From positions 310,001 to 374,000 of the forward strand of contig NC_043740.1 of the NCBI RefSeq assembly GCF_004337985.1: a DNA stretch of 64,000 nt, in the 5' to 3' direction. The notes beneath the pieces were generated by a model. The model worked only from the letters and a program-made list of their open reading frames with translations, was not told the DNA's origin and made no database searches. Of the stretch, positions 22,361-33,780 are shown piece after piece. Numbering within the stretch: position 1 is the stretch's first letter; each line of letters opens with the position of its first letter. The position numbers were made by a program, and so were the translations under genes. The stretch is from Pyricularia pennisetigena (taxonomy: Eukaryota; Ascomycota; Sordariomycetes; Magnaporthales; Pyriculariaceae).

Positions 22361-24032
22361 CTACAGCTTAAAAACCCGCACGTTCCCAGCAGGGTTCTCC
22401 CTCAGAAGCTTGGCGTTCCTCTGCCCATAGTAAAACCTCAGGCCCAGCGCGCCCGCGGCGACAAAGAAGAGCAGCGCGGCGTTGGTGAAGTGCCCTGTCG
22501 GGTAGCCCAGCTTGGCCTCCTCGGGCTTGTAGATCCACACGCCGGGGATCTGGCCCAGGCCGCCGCCGATGCTGACGTTGATGGCGATGGCGAGGCCGAC
22601 GGCTCCCGTGCTGAAGATGTTGGACGAGAGCCAGCCGAGCAGCGGCGGGATGCAGCTGAAGGCGCCCGCGGACCCGAGGATCAGGCAGCCGTAGCGCGCG
22701 GCAAAGGCGGATGGCGGCAGTATGCCCGAGACGAGGAAGCCGACGCCGCCCATGATGGCGCAGACGGCCGAGTGGATGCCGCGGGCGTTGAAGTGGTCGG
22801 CAGAGTACGAGGTGATTATTTGCACGACTTTAAAGAGTTTGAGACATGGCGTTAGTCTTTTCTTGAGACAAAAAAAAAAAAAGGAAAAAAAAAAAAAAAA
22901 GAAAAAAGAAGTAGTGCCCTGTGTGGCTTGCATGGTCCAACTCACCATAGGCTACAGCGTATGGAGGCACTGTCATGAGTTGCGCCTGCAGGTCAAAGTA
23001 TCCCAGGCCGGCAGTGATGGTGGGCGTGAACAGAGACAGGCTGCTGAATGGGGTCGAGATGCCAAAGTAGATGGCGTAGTGTCCGTAGAGTCGCCAGTCA
23101 GTCAGGGTGGCCTTCGCCTCGGCCCAGCTCATGCTGCTGTGGTGTTGCTTGCTGCCGTCGATCGCCAATCGGGCCTGGGAAATGTCGCGCTCCCTGGTCG
23201 ACAGCCGCGACCACTCCTCGGGGAAGTCCGGAAGCAGGAACCAAACGGCGAATGCGGATAGGCAGCTGGGCAGACCCTCGAGGATAAAGAGCCAGCGCCA
23301 GGCCGACAGGCCGTGCACACCGTTCATGTGACCTATCGCGTAGGCGAGAGCACCACCAAAGGCGCCTGCCAGGGTGGCGCTGGCGAGGATGAAGGCGACG
23401 CGGACGGAGCGCTCCTCGGCCTTGTACCAAAAAGTCAGGTAGTAGACCAAGCCGGGGAACAGGCCGGCCTCGAACATGCCGAGCAGGAAGCGAACGCCGG
23501 TGATTTGGCCAAAGGTGGAGGTGCCGCCCAAGCCGATGGTGATGGCGCCCCAGCTGAACATCAAAAATGCGATCCAGCGCGACGGTCGCAGCTTTTTGAG
23601 CAGGATGTTGGATGGCACCTCGAAGATGGCGTATGCTACAAGAAACACCAGCAGCGCAATGGTGAACTGGTAGCTGGTGGTGTGGGTTTCTGATTGCATG
23701 TCGTTCTTGGTGCTGGAGTTGAGGATCCTCGCATTCCCTATGTTGGAGCGATCGAGGTAGCAAAGAAAATAGATCGCTGCCGACAAGGGCAGAATGGCCA
23801 TGTCTTGCTTCCATACCAGCGCCCGCTCCTCCTCCTCGGTGAATGTGGTGAGCGGTGTTTCATGCTTGATCAAGTTTGTCAGTGAGGTCAAGTCCACAGG
23901 CTCAGTATGTTTGTTCGACGGTTATGCAGGGCACGCATTCACATTGTTTTGACCGGGTTGAACCTCGAGTTTGACGTCGTCGAATTTGTCCGCGCCAGAC
24001 ACGCCGTTCTCATTTTTGGTAGAGGCTGCCAT
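22361..24032 (-). CDS. MFS transporter, allantoate/nicotinate permease (ACS) family
   Basis: Three exons are proposed: 24032-23943, 23900-22946, 22827-22361, total 1,512 nt, 503 aa. Exon 1 supplies MAASTKNENGVSGADKFDDV, needed because the main frame has no ATG near its start. Family marks are WKQDMAILPL, CYLDRSNIGNARI after helix 1, FEVPSNILLKKLRPSRWIA, the loop with GVRFLLGMFEAGLFPGLVYY, AWRWLFILEGLPS, and in the second half GYPTGHFTNAALL. Twelve helices with a central cytoplasmic loop are expected, at the plasma membrane, carrying small organic anions, ureides or vitamins by proton symport; the substrate is not predictable. Intron 1 would be only 42 nt, at the low edge for fungi. Intron 2 has a long T-rich tract on the coding strand (two runs of 12 and 17). 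Confidence 0.85.
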
Positions 24033-25794
24033 TTTTTTTTTTTTCTTCTCTTGTCGTTCGCCGACTGAGAGGTGTGCGAATCACACACGCTGCAGAACAG
24101 AACGACGATGCAGCCAAAAAGAAACAAAATCAGCGTCGAGAGAACAGGAAGCAAGCCAGGTGGGCGCGCAAGCGGCGGTCAGCAAGACATCCAATCATCA
24201 ACGTCAGCAGCATGGGCCGTGATGGATAAAATCAGTTTTTGTCTGTCCGAACACGGTCCACTCCATGTGCCGATGCTTATCCATGGTATGCGGGGAAGAC
24301 TCGGATAGCAATTAACCGAATGAGTACCAGAGAAAGCAAGGCAAGCTAAGGGGTTTAAAGGACCGAAGTCAAGCAAAAGAAAGTAAGGCGAGTTAATAAA
24401 TCTTAGCAGAGTAGACTAGGCTTGGCTAGGCCACCGACCGTGGGTACCTTTGCTATTCATTCCATTGTAAATCCAATCGCCCAGAGGGGGCTAGAAATGG
24501 GACAATGCGGAGGAGGGTTGGTTTGGGGTTTGTTGGCTTTCCCATTGGATTGTGGGGTCTTGTCATAGTAGAGGTGGCAGGTGATGGTGGGCAGTAAGCG
24601 GGGTAACCTCGGGTTTTGTGCCGCCTAGCCGCTTTTTGAGGAGAACTAGTGAACGGGAGTTGAAAGCTTGGCTTGAGCTTGGTTGTATTTTACCTTTTTT
24701 TTCTCTTCCATGACTGACCTCTGGCTCTCTGGGTAGGGTACGTTAAAATTTTTCTTTTCTTTTTTTTTTTTNNNNNNNNNNNNNNNNNNNNNNNNNNNNN
24801 NNNNNNNNNNNNNNNNNNNNNNNNNNNNNNNNNNNNNNNNNNNNNNNNNNNNNNNNNNNNNNNNNNNNNNNNNNNNNNNNNNNNNNNNNNNNNNNNNNNN
24901 NNNNNNNNNNNNNNNNNNNNNNNNNNNNNNNNNNNNNNNNNNNNNNNNNNNNNNNNNNNNNNNNNNNNNNNNNNNNNNNNNNNNNNNNNNNNNNNNNNNN
25001 NNNNNNNNNNNNNNNNNNNNNNNNNNNNNNNNNNNNNNNNNNNNNNNNNNNNNNNNNNNNNNNNNNNNNNNNNNNNNNNNNNNNNNNNNNNNNNNNNNNN
25101 NNNNNNNNNNNNNNNNNNNNNNNNNNNNNNNNNNNNNNNNNNNNNNNNNNNNNNNNNNNNNNNNNNNNNNNNNNNNNNNNNNNNNNNNNNNNNNNNNNNN
25201 NNNNNNNNNNNNNNNNNNNNNNNNNNNNNNNNNNNNNNNNNNNNNNNNNNNNNNNNNNNNNNNNNNNNNNNNNNNNNNNNNNNNNNNNNNNNNNNNNNNN
25301 NNNNNNNNNNNNNNNNNNNNNNNNNNNNNNNNNNNNNNNNNNNNNNNNNNNNNNNNNNNNNNNNNNNNNNNNNNNNNNNNNNNNNNNNNNNNNNNNNNNN
25401 NNNNNNNNNNNNNNNNNNNNNNNNNNNNNNNNNNNNNNNNNNNNNNNNNNNNNNNNNNAAAAAAAAAAAAAAAACAAGAGTAGGCAGGGAGCCCGTGAGT
25501 AGTGTGAGCTAACTTTGGGTGTGAAGACTCAAAAATATAACGCGGGCCGATGGTGGCGGTCTTGGGTTTCATTGATCACGATCGACTTTTCACTTAGATT
25601 AGTGAAAGTCTTGGCGCGTAGCAGTTCACAGGGTCATGAGTCGTCGGCGAAAATCCTTGATTTATTCGTCTGCCATTCTATCCCTACTATACCAGGGGAG
25701 CTTTATTCTATTATTAGACAAGGAAACGACAAAGTGCCTTGGCGTCTTTCCAACAAGCCTGCTGTAACAACAACCAACCATTGCCTGTCCCATT
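24033..25794. other. Spacer with large assembly gap
   Basis: 687 Ns (24772-25458), flanked by T11 on the left and A14 on the right. Visible flanks contain no supported gene; they should include the promoter of the ACS-family carrier (left) and the 3' flank of the HOL1-like carrier (right). A gene could be hidden in the gap. Confidence 0.6.
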
Positions 25795-27399
25795 TTACTC
25801 CTGCGCAACCACGGTGGTGGCCATGAACTGCTTGTAAGCCGGGATGGACCAGCGGCGTATGCGCTTGCCGTACTTGACCATGATGAAAAATGTAAAGGTG
25901 CAGGCCAGCGAGATCATGGCGGCGGTGATGAAGCAGTTCTGCAGGCCCTGGGTGGTCCACCAGGGCGTGATGCCGTAGCTGATGCCGAAGCCAATGGTGT
26001 TGCGGATCAGCATGACCGACACGGTCGTCTCGCCGGCGATCTCCTTGAAGCAGTCGACGTTGTAGCTGACGGCGATGGAGCCGCCCGTGACCACGCCAAA
26101 GGTCAGCATGCCGAGCCCAAACACCAGGCCGACCCAGTGCACGTTGTAGTAGGCGCCCACGCCCCACGTGATCAGGCCGGCGGACGACATGACGCCGGCG
26201 AGCAGCAGCACCCAGAGGCGGTGCTCGGGCTCGCGGATGCCGTTGTTGCGCCGCGCCAGGCGCAGGGCCAGCCAGTCGGCGGCGTTGCCCGACCAGAGCG
26301 AGGCGCAGGCGGCTCCGATGATGGGACCGGCGTAGACGCAGCCGACCAGGGCGGCGGAGAAGTTGTAGGGGTTGGCGGTGAGCACGGGGCTGGCGGTGCC
26401 GTTGAGCACGTTGTACCACGACAGGTTGATGCCGTACAGGAAGCCGGACCAGGCCACGGTCGGGAGCCGGAAGATCATGATGATGGGGCGGTAGGCCATG
26501 CGGAGCATGTCGCCGTTGCTGGGCCGGCCGGGCAGCGCCTTGAACAGCGTGTATTTGCCCCAGCCCGCGTTGATGTCGGGGTACTCGACCTGGACCGCGG
26601 GCACCTCGGTCGTCGTGGTGTTGCCCTCCTTCTTCATGTCCACCACCGAGCTCTGCTCGCTGGTCGTCTCCTCGCTGCGGAAGTAGATGGTCTCCTCCAT
26701 GAAGAGGAACATGATGACGAAGCAGACCCCGCACACGATGCTGCCGAGGTGCATCGTCCACCGCCACCCGAACGCGTCGTTGAACCAACCGGCCACCAGC
26801 GGCGCCAGGAAGTTGGATCCGAACAGCGTAAAGACGTAGAGTCCCATGTGCGTCCCGCGGTTGTGGGCAAAGAAGAGGTCAAAGACTGTGACCTCGCAGA
26901 GGGATTCGATGGGGGAGACGATGACGCCGATGAGGATGCGGTGCGCCATCCAGTCGCTGGCCGTTCTCGACCTGGCCGTCCACTCCATCATGGCGACGGT
27001 GAGAAGCATGGTGATGAGGTAGACGCCGCGGCGGCCGTAGGTCAGAGCGATGGGCTGCCATAACAAGCAGGCCCAGCCAAAGAAGAGGAACATGAGACCG
27101 GTGCCCTGGACCAGGTTCGCCGTCGATATGCCCGTGTCGGCCGTGATGTCGGCCAGCACAGAGTACTGCAGGGAGGTTGCGATGCCGGTTCCGAGGACGT
27201 AGAGGTAAGCCATGCAGACCGTTCTCAGCTTGCGGGCGTGCGTCCAGTTCAACGGGTCGTTGGGGTCGGCACTCGGCTGAGGCACCAGGACAATGTCCGC
27301 CTGAGACTTGTCGTGCGCATCGGAAGATCCGCCGCTGACGTCGACGAGCCGGACCGTGCCGGGCACCGCCTCGTCACGGTCGATATCGGTCAAGGCCAT
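25795..27399 (-). CDS. MFS transporter, DHA1-type, HOL1-like
   Basis: A single 534-codon exon. The N-terminal VLVPQPSADPNDPLNWT is the typical entry to helix 1 in fungal HOL1-like carriers. Other marks are YGRRGVYLIT in loop 2-3, RILIGVIVSPIESLCEVTV in helix 4, FNDAFGWRWTMHLGSIVCG, a Ser/Thr/Glu-rich central loop (about 245-275), LPTVAWSGFLYGINLSWYN in helix 7 and GEITVSV-like GETTVSVMLIRNTIGFGISY near helix 11. Twelve helices are expected. Family members export or import small cations, polyamines or toxic compounds at the plasma membrane. Start: the ATG at 27399 is directly preceded on the coding strand by (CA)13, so the repeat forms the immediate 5' leader. Confidence 0.88.
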   Translation of the reverse strand: MALTDIDRDEAVPGTVRLVDVSGGSSDAHDKSQADIVLVPQPSADPNDPLNWTHARKLRTVCMAYLYVLGTGIATSLQYSVLADITADTGISTANLVQGTGLMFLFFGWACLLWQPIALTYGRRGVYLITMLLTVAMMEWTARSRTASDWMAHRILIGVIVSPIESLCEVTVFDLFFAHNRGTHMGLYVFTLFGSNFLAPLVAGWFNDAFGWRWTMHLGSIVCGVCFVIMFLFMEETIYFRSEETTSEQSSVVDMKKEGNTTTTEVPAVQVEYPDINAGWGKYTLFKALPGRPSNGDMLRMAYRPIIMIFRLPTVAWSGFLYGINLSWYNVLNGTASPVLTANPYNFSAALVGCVYAGPIIGAACASLWSGNAADWLALRLARRNNGIREPEHRLWVLLLAGVMSSAGLITWGVGAYYNVHWVGLVFGLGMLTFGVVTGGSIAVSYNVDCFKEIAGETTVSVMLIRNTIGFGISYGITPWWTTQGLQNCFITAAMISLACTFTFFIMVKYGKRIRRWSIPAYKQFMATTVVAQE

Positions 27400-27425
27400 T
27401 GTGTGTGTGTGTGTGTGTGTGTGTG
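27400..27425 (-). repeat. (CA)13 dinucleotide repeat touching a start codon
   Basis: The plus strand has (TG)13; on the coding strand of the HOL1-like carrier the repeat ends immediately at the ATG, so position -1 to -26 of the leader is pure CA. Confidence 0.85.
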
Positions 27426-29992
27426 GAGAAATCGCGGGGAGGGATGCTGCTATTACCGTGTTTTTAGATGAGGCGCATCAACGCACAAGTTTAAATGGGG
27501 GTGGGGTGCAGGCCAGCCAGCAACACAGAAGCTGGTATTAGAAGATTAGCACGAGGCACGGGTTGTGTTTGTAGATGTCCCTGATTGCAAGAATTTGTTT
27601 CATTCCACGTGTACCCGAGAGATGTATTTATATATACACGTGTCTTGGGTCGTTCTGATCCCTTTCGTCAGCTTCACCTCTTATCACAGCATCATCCTGG
27701 CGACATCGTTGAGGGCCTTTGACCCACGAGTTGTTTTCATTTCTTTTTTTTTTTTTCTCTCAGTGTCATCGCTTGTGGGAATCTTTTTTGTTTAATGTTG
27801 CCACCCTTGGCGTTCGAATGGCGGTCTAGATTGACACCGTGACACGTTCAATGTTTCCCCAGCAAGCCAACAGTCACGCTGGCCGAGATAAGCGTGCATC
27901 GGTTCTCGAAGATCTGTTTGAACGGCGGAAAGATTCTGCCGTCCCTCAACCACGACCAACTTACTCCCCCCCCCCCCCAGTGAGTGATTTCCAAGGACCA
28001 GGACCGTATCATCTAGATTGGCGGATCAGACCCTTTCTCATGGGTTGTGGTCAAGGGAAGCGGAGCACTTGACTCGGGTTCCGCGGCGCCGATGCGACGA
28101 CATGACACCCCCGGCCTGTTTGACAGCGACCAACGACGAACAGGGTCCTCGAACGTGGGCAGTCTGAATGGTTCGCTCGGTCACGAGTCCAAGCGGGGTA
28201 GACTGCAAACAAATGACTAGGTCTAGAAGTACCACGTAGACGCAACAAAGAATGGGGGCTGAGCTTCCAAGGGATGCAAGCAAGCTGTTGTATCATGGCC
28301 CTGTCTTGGGGTAGTATAATACTCCACTGCGGATTCTATATTAGTGTTGTATGATTCGCTCCGACCAGAATTCCGACTTCCCAAAGGGTCAGTTCTGGTA
28401 CGATCTTTTGACTTGTATGGTCGACGACCGTGGTTGGTACAAGTAGACGCCCTTGGCCAAGCTGCATAAAGGGTCCGGCAGACGTTTAGGATCCACCGGC
28501 CTGATTTACGGATTATACCGAAAAAAGCTAAACCTTCGCAAGCCCCGCCTGCACAGGCCGATCAGGAAGATGGGGCCGGGAGGGGGGGGTATTGATCTGG
28601 GGGCTGACCAGGATTGTTGGTGTGGCATGCATTCAGGACGTTAGGAGATTTTTTGTTGCTTGCAGCTTGTTCTGGTTCCTAGTTTTCCATCTCCAACCAA
28701 TCCCCTCACCGAGCAAAGGTGTCGGTGTGAGTTAGTAGTAGCAATAGGCCAGTAACAGTTGTGGTGTATGCGCCAAGTACATGTGAGCAACATATGCCAG
28801 GTGTCAGCTGAACGACGCTTGCCTAATCTTGGATTTATACTTCATGGACTACCTGGCATAAAAAAAAAAAAAATAGAATCTACTCTACTCTGTACAGTAC
28901 TGTAGAGACCTGTCACCTCATCGATCATCCCAAGGTCCGGAGCGGCGCGGTTGTCAGGTAAAAGCGGAGCCCTGGGCCTTGGCATTTGGGAGAGACGTCC
29001 GAAAACTATCGGCTGAACTTTCCCCAGCGAACAAACTTCCTCGGAACCGCCCAATATAGTTTTCATGCTCTCCACACTATTTCGCTAGCGCTAAAGTGAA
29101 GCGTTTTCTGTACAGTACATACACCAGTACGGGGAATTAGTAATTTTCAGGTCGTAGTCGACTCGACAGCATGCTCTCTTTTTTTTTGTCTCTTTTCCCC
29201 AGCAAAGGCCACAGTCTTTTGATTTCAGGACTAGACTAGTTAGTCTAAATGTCACTGTCCTGAAGATGCATGGGTAAAAGTCCACCATCTTGATTCGGCC
29301 TCGTTCAAGGGGCAAGGTTCAATATGGTCCATATTTGGTGGGATACTGTTGTTACGAGGGCTCCTTTTACGGGCTTGCAAATCTAACAGACAACGAATCT
29401 CAACAGCCGAGTGTTTTCCGGGTTGCTGTCGATGCCCACAAGCGTGTTTGGTCATGCTCATTGCTCGAACCCTCAGCTCTCTCTTTCTTTGATTCATAAC
29501 TACCCATCTTGTCAGCAACCAGCTCATGACAGCTCCTGAGCTCCCCCATCCCCTTTCGAAGCTTGTATTGTAAGCCTCCCCATGCTCTCCACGCGGCGTT
29601 TTGAAACATCCAGCAACCAGAGAGACAAGCCAAGTGGAGTAGGCAAAGGGGGAGTTTGCCTGCAATCACCTTTCCATGTAGTCGTCAGTCTCCTTCAGTT
29701 AGTTTCTCGTTGGTTGGGAATGTAGCCCACTCAAACACCTCAAGTTTCGTTCCAGGCCTGGCCTCGCCCCTTTTTCCATGTCTTTTTGACCCAAATGGTA
29801 TAGGGCCCGGCGCACCGGTCGGCCTCCGTATGTCACGTCACATGTCTGTCGCCCCCTTTCCGTTTTCACACCTTGTTGTTCAGTTTTCTCACCCTCCTCG
29901 ATGCCGATTGGGGTCTAGCCGTGGTAGATGTGAGGCTGACGTCTCCATGTTTTGGATTTTCTTGGCCCTTTTTTTTTCTCTCTTATAATTTG

Positions 29993-30026
<34 letters not shown>

Positions 30027-30679
30027 AAATCGGGGCTGGGAATCTTTACGATTCGCATAAGCGAAAACAAATTTCCATGTCCCCACGTTGGTGGACAATT
30101 TTGGGCTGTCCAGCCGAGATGCGGCCTACCACCTTGCGTTGCTTGGCGCTTGCCAGTGACGGGTGTTGACAGGCTTGGCAGAAAGATGCATTAATTCGTC
30201 TCATGGATTCGATCATCTGAAATCATCGCTAAACATAGCAGCTTCACGAACTATGTAGCTCCTTCACAGCTTGCGTGCGTCTTTTTTTATTTCTTTGTTC
30301 TACTTTGCTTCTTCCTGTTGTTTTTTGCTGTTTGCGGTTTCCGTTTCTCACCTGCCATGTGTCTCGTCCGCTAGAGATATTTTGGATTTTTCATTGCGTT
30401 TGTTTTTTTTTTTCTTTCTCTTCTTTTTTTTTCGGTTTTCTTTTTTTTCTGGGCGTTTGGTTTGGTTTCTGGTTTTTCATCTTGGGTCCCCGGACTCTTT
30501 GTGATCATCAGAACCCAAGGCAAGCAAGCAGCTAGCTGCTCATAGTAAACATAGCAAAAACCAACTTGACGAATATTCCATTCTTTGAGGCCAAGAGCCC
30601 ACAATCCCCCCTTTTTTTCTTATACATATATTGGATTCTTTCATTTCTCTAGGCAAAAAAAAAAAAACCCCCGCCCATC
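27426..30679. other. 3.2-kb spacer without a supported gene
   Basis: Contains short frames only. Notable simple sequence: C12 at 27966-27977, G8 near 28580, T26 followed directly by A10 at 29994-30029 (a perfect foldback of ten A:T pairs), and pyrimidine-rich stretches at 30280-30480 that may be the leader of the next gene. Confidence 0.45.
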
Positions 30680-31786
30680 ATGAATGCCGCCGCCGCCGCC
30701 CGAGCGTCCATGATCCGGACGTCGATGTACCAACGAAATGGCGCCTACAGCAACGACGCCGAGGCGGTCCCGCCATTGCCGGACGGGCGAAACATTGCAC
30801 CTCGATACCGACAACCGCAGAATGAATACTGGAGCGAGGATGTGGGCTACCAGGAGCCGCAGCGTGTCATCCAGGTCGTTGATTACATGGCGTACAAGGA
30901 GCGTTGCGAGCAGGAACGACAGGAGAGTTCCTCCGTCTTCCCCGGCTTCTACCGAACCGAGACCAACAGCACCGTCGACACTTTGGATAAGCCTCGGCCG
31001 GAATTCGTCGTCGAGCTCGAGTCCTCGGCCCGTGGCAGGATCGTGCGCATGTTCACCGTGTACCCCTACAAGGACATGAACTGGATCGTCGCCGTGCTCT
31101 TCATCGCGGGCAGCATGTCGTTCGTCACCAACGGCATATTCGGTCTCCTTCCTCCGGTCTCCAAGGCCATAGGGCCGGCGACCCTCACGACGGGCTCGAT
31201 CCTCTTCACCATCGCCGGCACGCTTGGCATCTTTGCCGCCTTCAACGCCAACCGCGGCACCATCGAGGTCACAAAGGGGGGCGTGGGCACGTATCGACCG
31301 GCCCTCGTCGGTTCCAGCAGCTGGGTGTGGTTCCCGTCGTCGGCCGAGTTCCTCGCCGTCTTCCGAACGCTGCCTTTCCAGGTCGGGTGGTGGTCGACCT
31401 TTGCCGGCCTGATCCTGGGCGTGTCCACCGTGTCCTCGTTCCCAGGCGTCTTCAAGGACCCGGCCTCCAACATGGTGCTGTACCAGGCCCTCGTGTACCT
31501 GCCCAAGGTCATCGGCGGCAGCATCCTGGTCGTCGCCAACATCGGCCTGCTCGTCTTCCTGCAGGACAGCTGGTTCAAGCCGAAGCCGTCGTCCCCCGAC
31601 TGGCTCGGCACCTTTCTCAACACGGTCGGCTCGGCTGGTTTCGGCATGATTGGAGTGTTTTTGCTGCTGGGCGACGGCGACAGGGCGAACCAGGCCGCGC
31701 TCTTGGGCAGCAGTTTCTTCCTGAGTGGCACTATAGTTGGGTTGTACAGTCTGATGGAGTTTCACCCGGACGCCTGGGCTGCATGA
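30680..31786 (+). CDS. Hypothetical six-TM membrane protein
   Basis: 368 aa, one exon. Residues 1-125 are hydrophilic and probably cytosolic. Hydrophobic segments lie at about 134-156 (WIVAVLFIAGSMSFVTNGIF), 167-189 (TTGSILFTIAGTLGIFAAF), 235-255 (VGWWSTFAGLILGVSTVSSF), 266-294, 308-330 and 337-358, ending in a short acidic tail. The 44-residue loop after helix 2 holds SSSWVWFPSSAEFL. The layout of long N-terminal tail plus six helices is common in fungal integral membrane proteins of unknown role; I do not assign a function. ATG 30680 follows a pyrimidine-rich leader and an A12 run. The gene converges on the zinc-finger gene, with a T66 tract between them. Confidence 0.75.
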   Translation: MNAAAAARASMIRTSMYQRNGAYSNDAEAVPPLPDGRNIAPRYRQPQNEYWSEDVGYQEPQRVIQVVDYMAYKERCEQERQESSSVFPGFYRTETNSTVDTLDKPRPEFVVELESSARGRIVRMFTVYPYKDMNWIVAVLFIAGSMSFVTNGIFGLLPPVSKAIGPATLTTGSILFTIAGTLGIFAAFNANRGTIEVTKGGVGTYRPALVGSSSWVWFPSSAEFLAVFRTLPFQVGWWSTFAGLILGVSTVSSFPGVFKDPASNMVLYQALVYLPKVIGGSILVVANIGLLVFLQDSWFKPKPSSPDWLGTFLNTVGSAGFGMIGVFLLLGDGDRANQAALLGSSFFLSGTIVGLYSLMEFHPDAWAA

Positions 31787-31850
31787 GACAAAAGGGTGCG
31801 AAGCGAGCGAGCATGCGAGGATCGAAGCGGCTTTGTGTATTTCTTTTCTG

Positions 31851-31851
<1 letters not shown>

Positions 31852-31917
<66 letters not shown>
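31852..31917. repeat. T66 homopolymer between convergent genes
   Basis: Sixty-six uninterrupted T lie 65 nt after the stop of the six-TM gene and 86 nt before the 3' end of the zinc-finger gene, the longest run in the window. Confidence 0.9.
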
Positions 31918-31919
<2 letters not shown>

Positions 31920-32003
31920 GGCTACATATCCACCCAGGTCTATAGCTCTACGTCAATCGTAACAAAAGTACCCAAGATCAGAGAGACAATACAACTTCAG
32001 TCA

Positions 32004-33780
32004 TCAACCGCCACTGCCAGCCCGAATCTCATCCAACTCTCTCACGGCCTGGGCGACCAGCGCCCGAGCCCGACCCGGCATCTCACCCGCCAGCGCCGCC
32101 ACCAGCAGGCCCTGGACGCGCTGGTATGCGGCCTGCCGCCCCGCCTCCATCTCATCCTCCGAGTGGTGCTGGTGCTGGTGCTTAACGGCTTCGTCATTGT
32201 CGGGAAAGTGAAAGTCGGCCTGCACGTGCGGCGGCAAGGCAGGAGACGACTGCTCGCCGATGGCTTGTTGTTGCGCCCACTGCAGGTGTGGCGAATGCCC
32301 CAGCGACCTCGCCGGCGACGTCAACGCCGTGGTTGCCGCAGATTGGGCCGGGAACGGCGGAAAAAGCGGAGTTTCGGTCGCGAGGGCGCCCAGTCCGAGG
32401 AAGGAGGCGGTGGGCTCGGTGTTGCTGTCAAACACCCCTTTCATGCCCGCCGTCTCACCGGGGATGCCAGTGGGAAACGTCGACTCGCCGAGCATCGCGG
32501 GCGTTGCTAGCGCGGCGTCGATCCCGCCTAGGTTCGGAAGCAGCTGGGCGGTGATGTTCTGGGTGGTGCGGGCGTCTTGATGGTCTTTGTTTTCAGACAT
32601 ACGTTTGAACATGTTAGTATTTTTCCATTTGCTGTTTTTTTTTGTTTTTTTTGTTTTTTGTTTTTCTTTTTTGGTATCGCAAGTTTTGGAGAGATAGAAC
32701 AGAAGCAATAAAAAGCAAAAGCAAGAACAAAAAAAAAAGCTTACATGGAGAGTAACGAGCCCTCATCCACCCCGGGTCAGCCTCAGCCATTCCCGGTATC
32801 AACATGGTGAACATGTCCCACCAGTACTCCTCCTCGGACCTGGTGCCTAGCGGCGCGTCCACCAGCGCCTCGTGCTCCTCGTCCATGAACCTCTCGGTCC
32901 CCGCCAGGTCCTTTGGCTGGCAGGCGTTGGCGGCCCTGTGCTCGTCGAGACCGCGCAGCGTCTCCTCGTGCTTCCAGCAGCGCTCGCAGCGAAAAGTGCG
33001 CTTGTGCACGCGCTTGAAGTGCTGCTTGAGCCGGTAGATGCTCTCGCAGCCGCCCGACTGGTTGCGCCGGCCCTCCAGGAAGCAGCTGAGGTGCGGTTCG
33101 TAGACTTTGTAGGGGCAGGCGAAGCGGCGCCGTCTCCTCTGCGACGAGGGGTTCGGGTCTGTGATAAGGTCACTGGCGGTGTTGCTGTTCTTGTTATTGT
33201 TGTTGTTGTTGTTGTTGTTGTTATTGTTGACGGTGCCTGTCGTGTTGGATCTCCTCGGGCGCTTGGGGTTTCTGCCGCCGGCATCTTTGCGCTCAGTCGA
33301 GGAGCTCCGCTTGGTGGGCTTCCCGAAGCTGTGCGGGCTGGTATTGGTGAGGGGAGATGGCACTGTCGAAATGCTGGGACGGATGCTGCTGCTCGGGTTG
33401 CTGCCGCGACGAGATGTTTGGACGTTTGGGTGCGGGTTGCTACGATAGGTGTACTCGTGGGCTGAGGTAGGCGTCGGGGTAGGAAACTCGTAAGAAACCT
33501 CTCCCTCGTGCACAATGTCAAGGGGCGACTCGCACTGCTGCTGGCTGGAACTACCCCAGGGCATGATTGGGGCCTGGATAGGCATCAGGCGAGGACACCA
33601 TGTTGCGGCGTAATGTTGATCTGCGGATGTAGTGCCTGGTGGGTACTGCTGACTGCCCGCGAGGAAGTAAGCCAGAGTGGAAAGGTCACTGGTGTTATCG
33701 TGCATCGCCTGTTCGGCAGGATTGGACACGTCAGGAGCTTCTTGGGGGGATGCTGGTGCCGGGAGGGGTCGAATGCTCAT
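32004..33780 (-). CDS. Zinc-finger transcription regulator, fungal C2H2-like
   Basis: Two exons, 33780-32745 and 32584-32004, give 538 aa; donor GTAAGC, acceptor ACAAAG preceded by a perfect TACTAAC branch site, frame joined as ARYSPYHQDARTTQ. Residues 1-160 are Pro/Ser/Thr-rich (activation-type), a basic KRPRR at 173-177 is a likely nuclear signal, and (N)12 is at about 185-196. The finger region (220-290) starts RRFACPYKVYEPHLSC and continues YRLKQHFKRVHKRTFRCERC...LDEHRAANAC, giving a Cys/His array with H-x4-H and C-x2-C...H spacing typical of fungal proteins in this class. The C-terminal part is Gln/Pro/Ala-rich. It should bind DNA in the nucleus; targets are unknown. Confidence 0.8.

Noticed and set aside
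24646..25572. Long open frames across the N-gap
   Set aside because: They consist of unknown residues and homopolymer translation.
26137..27063. 308-codon plus-strand frame opposite the HOL1-like carrier
   Set aside because: Shadow; Gly/Asp/Val-rich without domain signals.
3890..27399. Secondary-metabolite cluster (FAD oxidoreductase plus two MFS carriers)
   Set aside because: No polyketide synthase, peptide synthetase, terpene cyclase or other backbone gene is visible; the N-gap at 24772-25458 is too short to hide a synthase.
30641..31765. 374-codon minus-strand frame opposite the six-TM gene
   Set aside because: Shadow frame; low-complexity charged composition, whereas the plus frame has six well-spaced hydrophobic helices.
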